DNA from: JANNSW01 sp031431235
GTDB taxonomy: Bacteria > Pseudomonadota > Alphaproteobacteria > Rhizobiales > Hyphomicrobiaceae
DNA length: 6,320 bases
NCBI GenBank assembly: GCA_031431235.1
Contig: JANPDA010000306.1
Span: 1 to 6,320 of the forward strand
Direction: 5' to 3'
The stretch's first letter is position 1, and the number at the start of each line of letters is the position of its first letter. Made by a program: the position numbers and the translations under genes. This document shows, piece by piece, positions 6,101-6,320 of this stretch. The notes beneath the pieces are model-generated. The model saw only the letters and a list, made by a program, of their open reading frames with translations. It made no database searches and was not told where the DNA came from.

Positions 6101-6320
6101 TCGCCGGCAATGGTTTGCCCAGCCGAGCGCCAGTGTCCGAGCTGGTCGGATGGGGGATCGAATTGCATCGAGGCCTGTCGTCCGGGGATCGAGCAGCCGT
6201 AAATTCCTCGCTTGACGGCAAGAAATGGATGAACGCGGAATTCTCCCGTTGTCATCCGGTCTCCGATGGGCGCAGTGGCACTTCGGTACCGGAATTGTCG
6301 ATACGCCCAGCGACTTTGGA
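6101..6320. other. Downstream region without a supported gene
   Basis: These 220 bases follow the Rieske gene and look lower in GC than the genes. No intrinsic terminator, tRNA or known repeat is seen. On the minus strand, a frame entering from beyond the window ends at 6252 (RIDNSGTEVPLRPSETG, stop) and overlaps by ATGA a 75-codon frame (6255 down to 6028). That second frame would run 73 bases into the Rieske gene from the other strand and matches no family I recognise. On the plus strand, an ATG at 6227 is open to the window edge but is too short to judge. Sequence beyond 6320 is needed to tell. Confidence 0.4.

Noticed and set aside
6028..6255. 75-codon minus-strand frame, ATGA-overlapped by a frame from beyond the window
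   Set aside because: The start/stop overlap is suggestive of coupling, but the product is unrecognised and would overlap the 3' end of the Rieske gene by 73 bases on the opposite strand. Not enough evidence for a gene.

Overview
The window is GC-rich (roughly 64% by eye) with the codon use and gene families of an alphaproteobacterium, most likely of the order Hyphomicrobiales (Rhizobiales). That placement is an inference from the rhizobial-type glutamine synthetase III relative, the MurG remnant and the general sequence style. No RNA gene, CRISPR array or complete mobile element is visible.

Layout. Positions 1-364 hold no intact gene. On the minus strand they carry a clearly recognisable but truncated and frameshifted piece of the C-terminal domain of MurG. 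Next on the minus strand (365-1378) is an alpha/beta hydrolase of the MetX (homoserine O-acetyltransferase) superfamily with a complete Ser-Asp-His triad. A 163-bp divergent intergenic region separates it from a TetR/AcrR-type regulator on the plus strand (1542-2243). A 159-bp leader follows, holding a strong AT-rich palindrome (2292-2309) and a perfect GC-rich hairpin (2364-2383). Then come three plus-strand genes that look like one operon: a type III glutamine synthetase / gamma-glutamylmethylamide synthetase-like ligase (2403-3758), a D-2-hydroxyacid dehydrogenase (3815-4867) and the oxygenase (alpha) subunit of a Rieske non-heme iron enzyme (4934-6100). The last 220 bases hold no gene I can support.

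How the genes may work together. GS-like ligases that glutamylate amines, and Rieske oxygenases that open or demethylate amines, occur together in known pathways for aniline, alkylamine and quaternary-ammonium catabolism. Here the Rieske protein has the E-D-Y-H-x4-H iron site with Glu in the bridging position, as in carnitine/glycine-betaine-type oxygenases. The ligase is closest, from memory, to the GlnT/GmaS clade. I therefore propose a TetR-controlled catabolic module for an amine or N-methylated compound: the oxygenase breaks a C-N bond, the ligase captures the amine as a gamma-glutamyl amide, and the dehydrogenase handles a 2-keto or 2-hydroxy acid. The substrate is not determined by the sequence. 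The reductase partner of the oxygenase and any gamma-glutamyl hydrolase or N-methylglutamate enzymes are not in the window.
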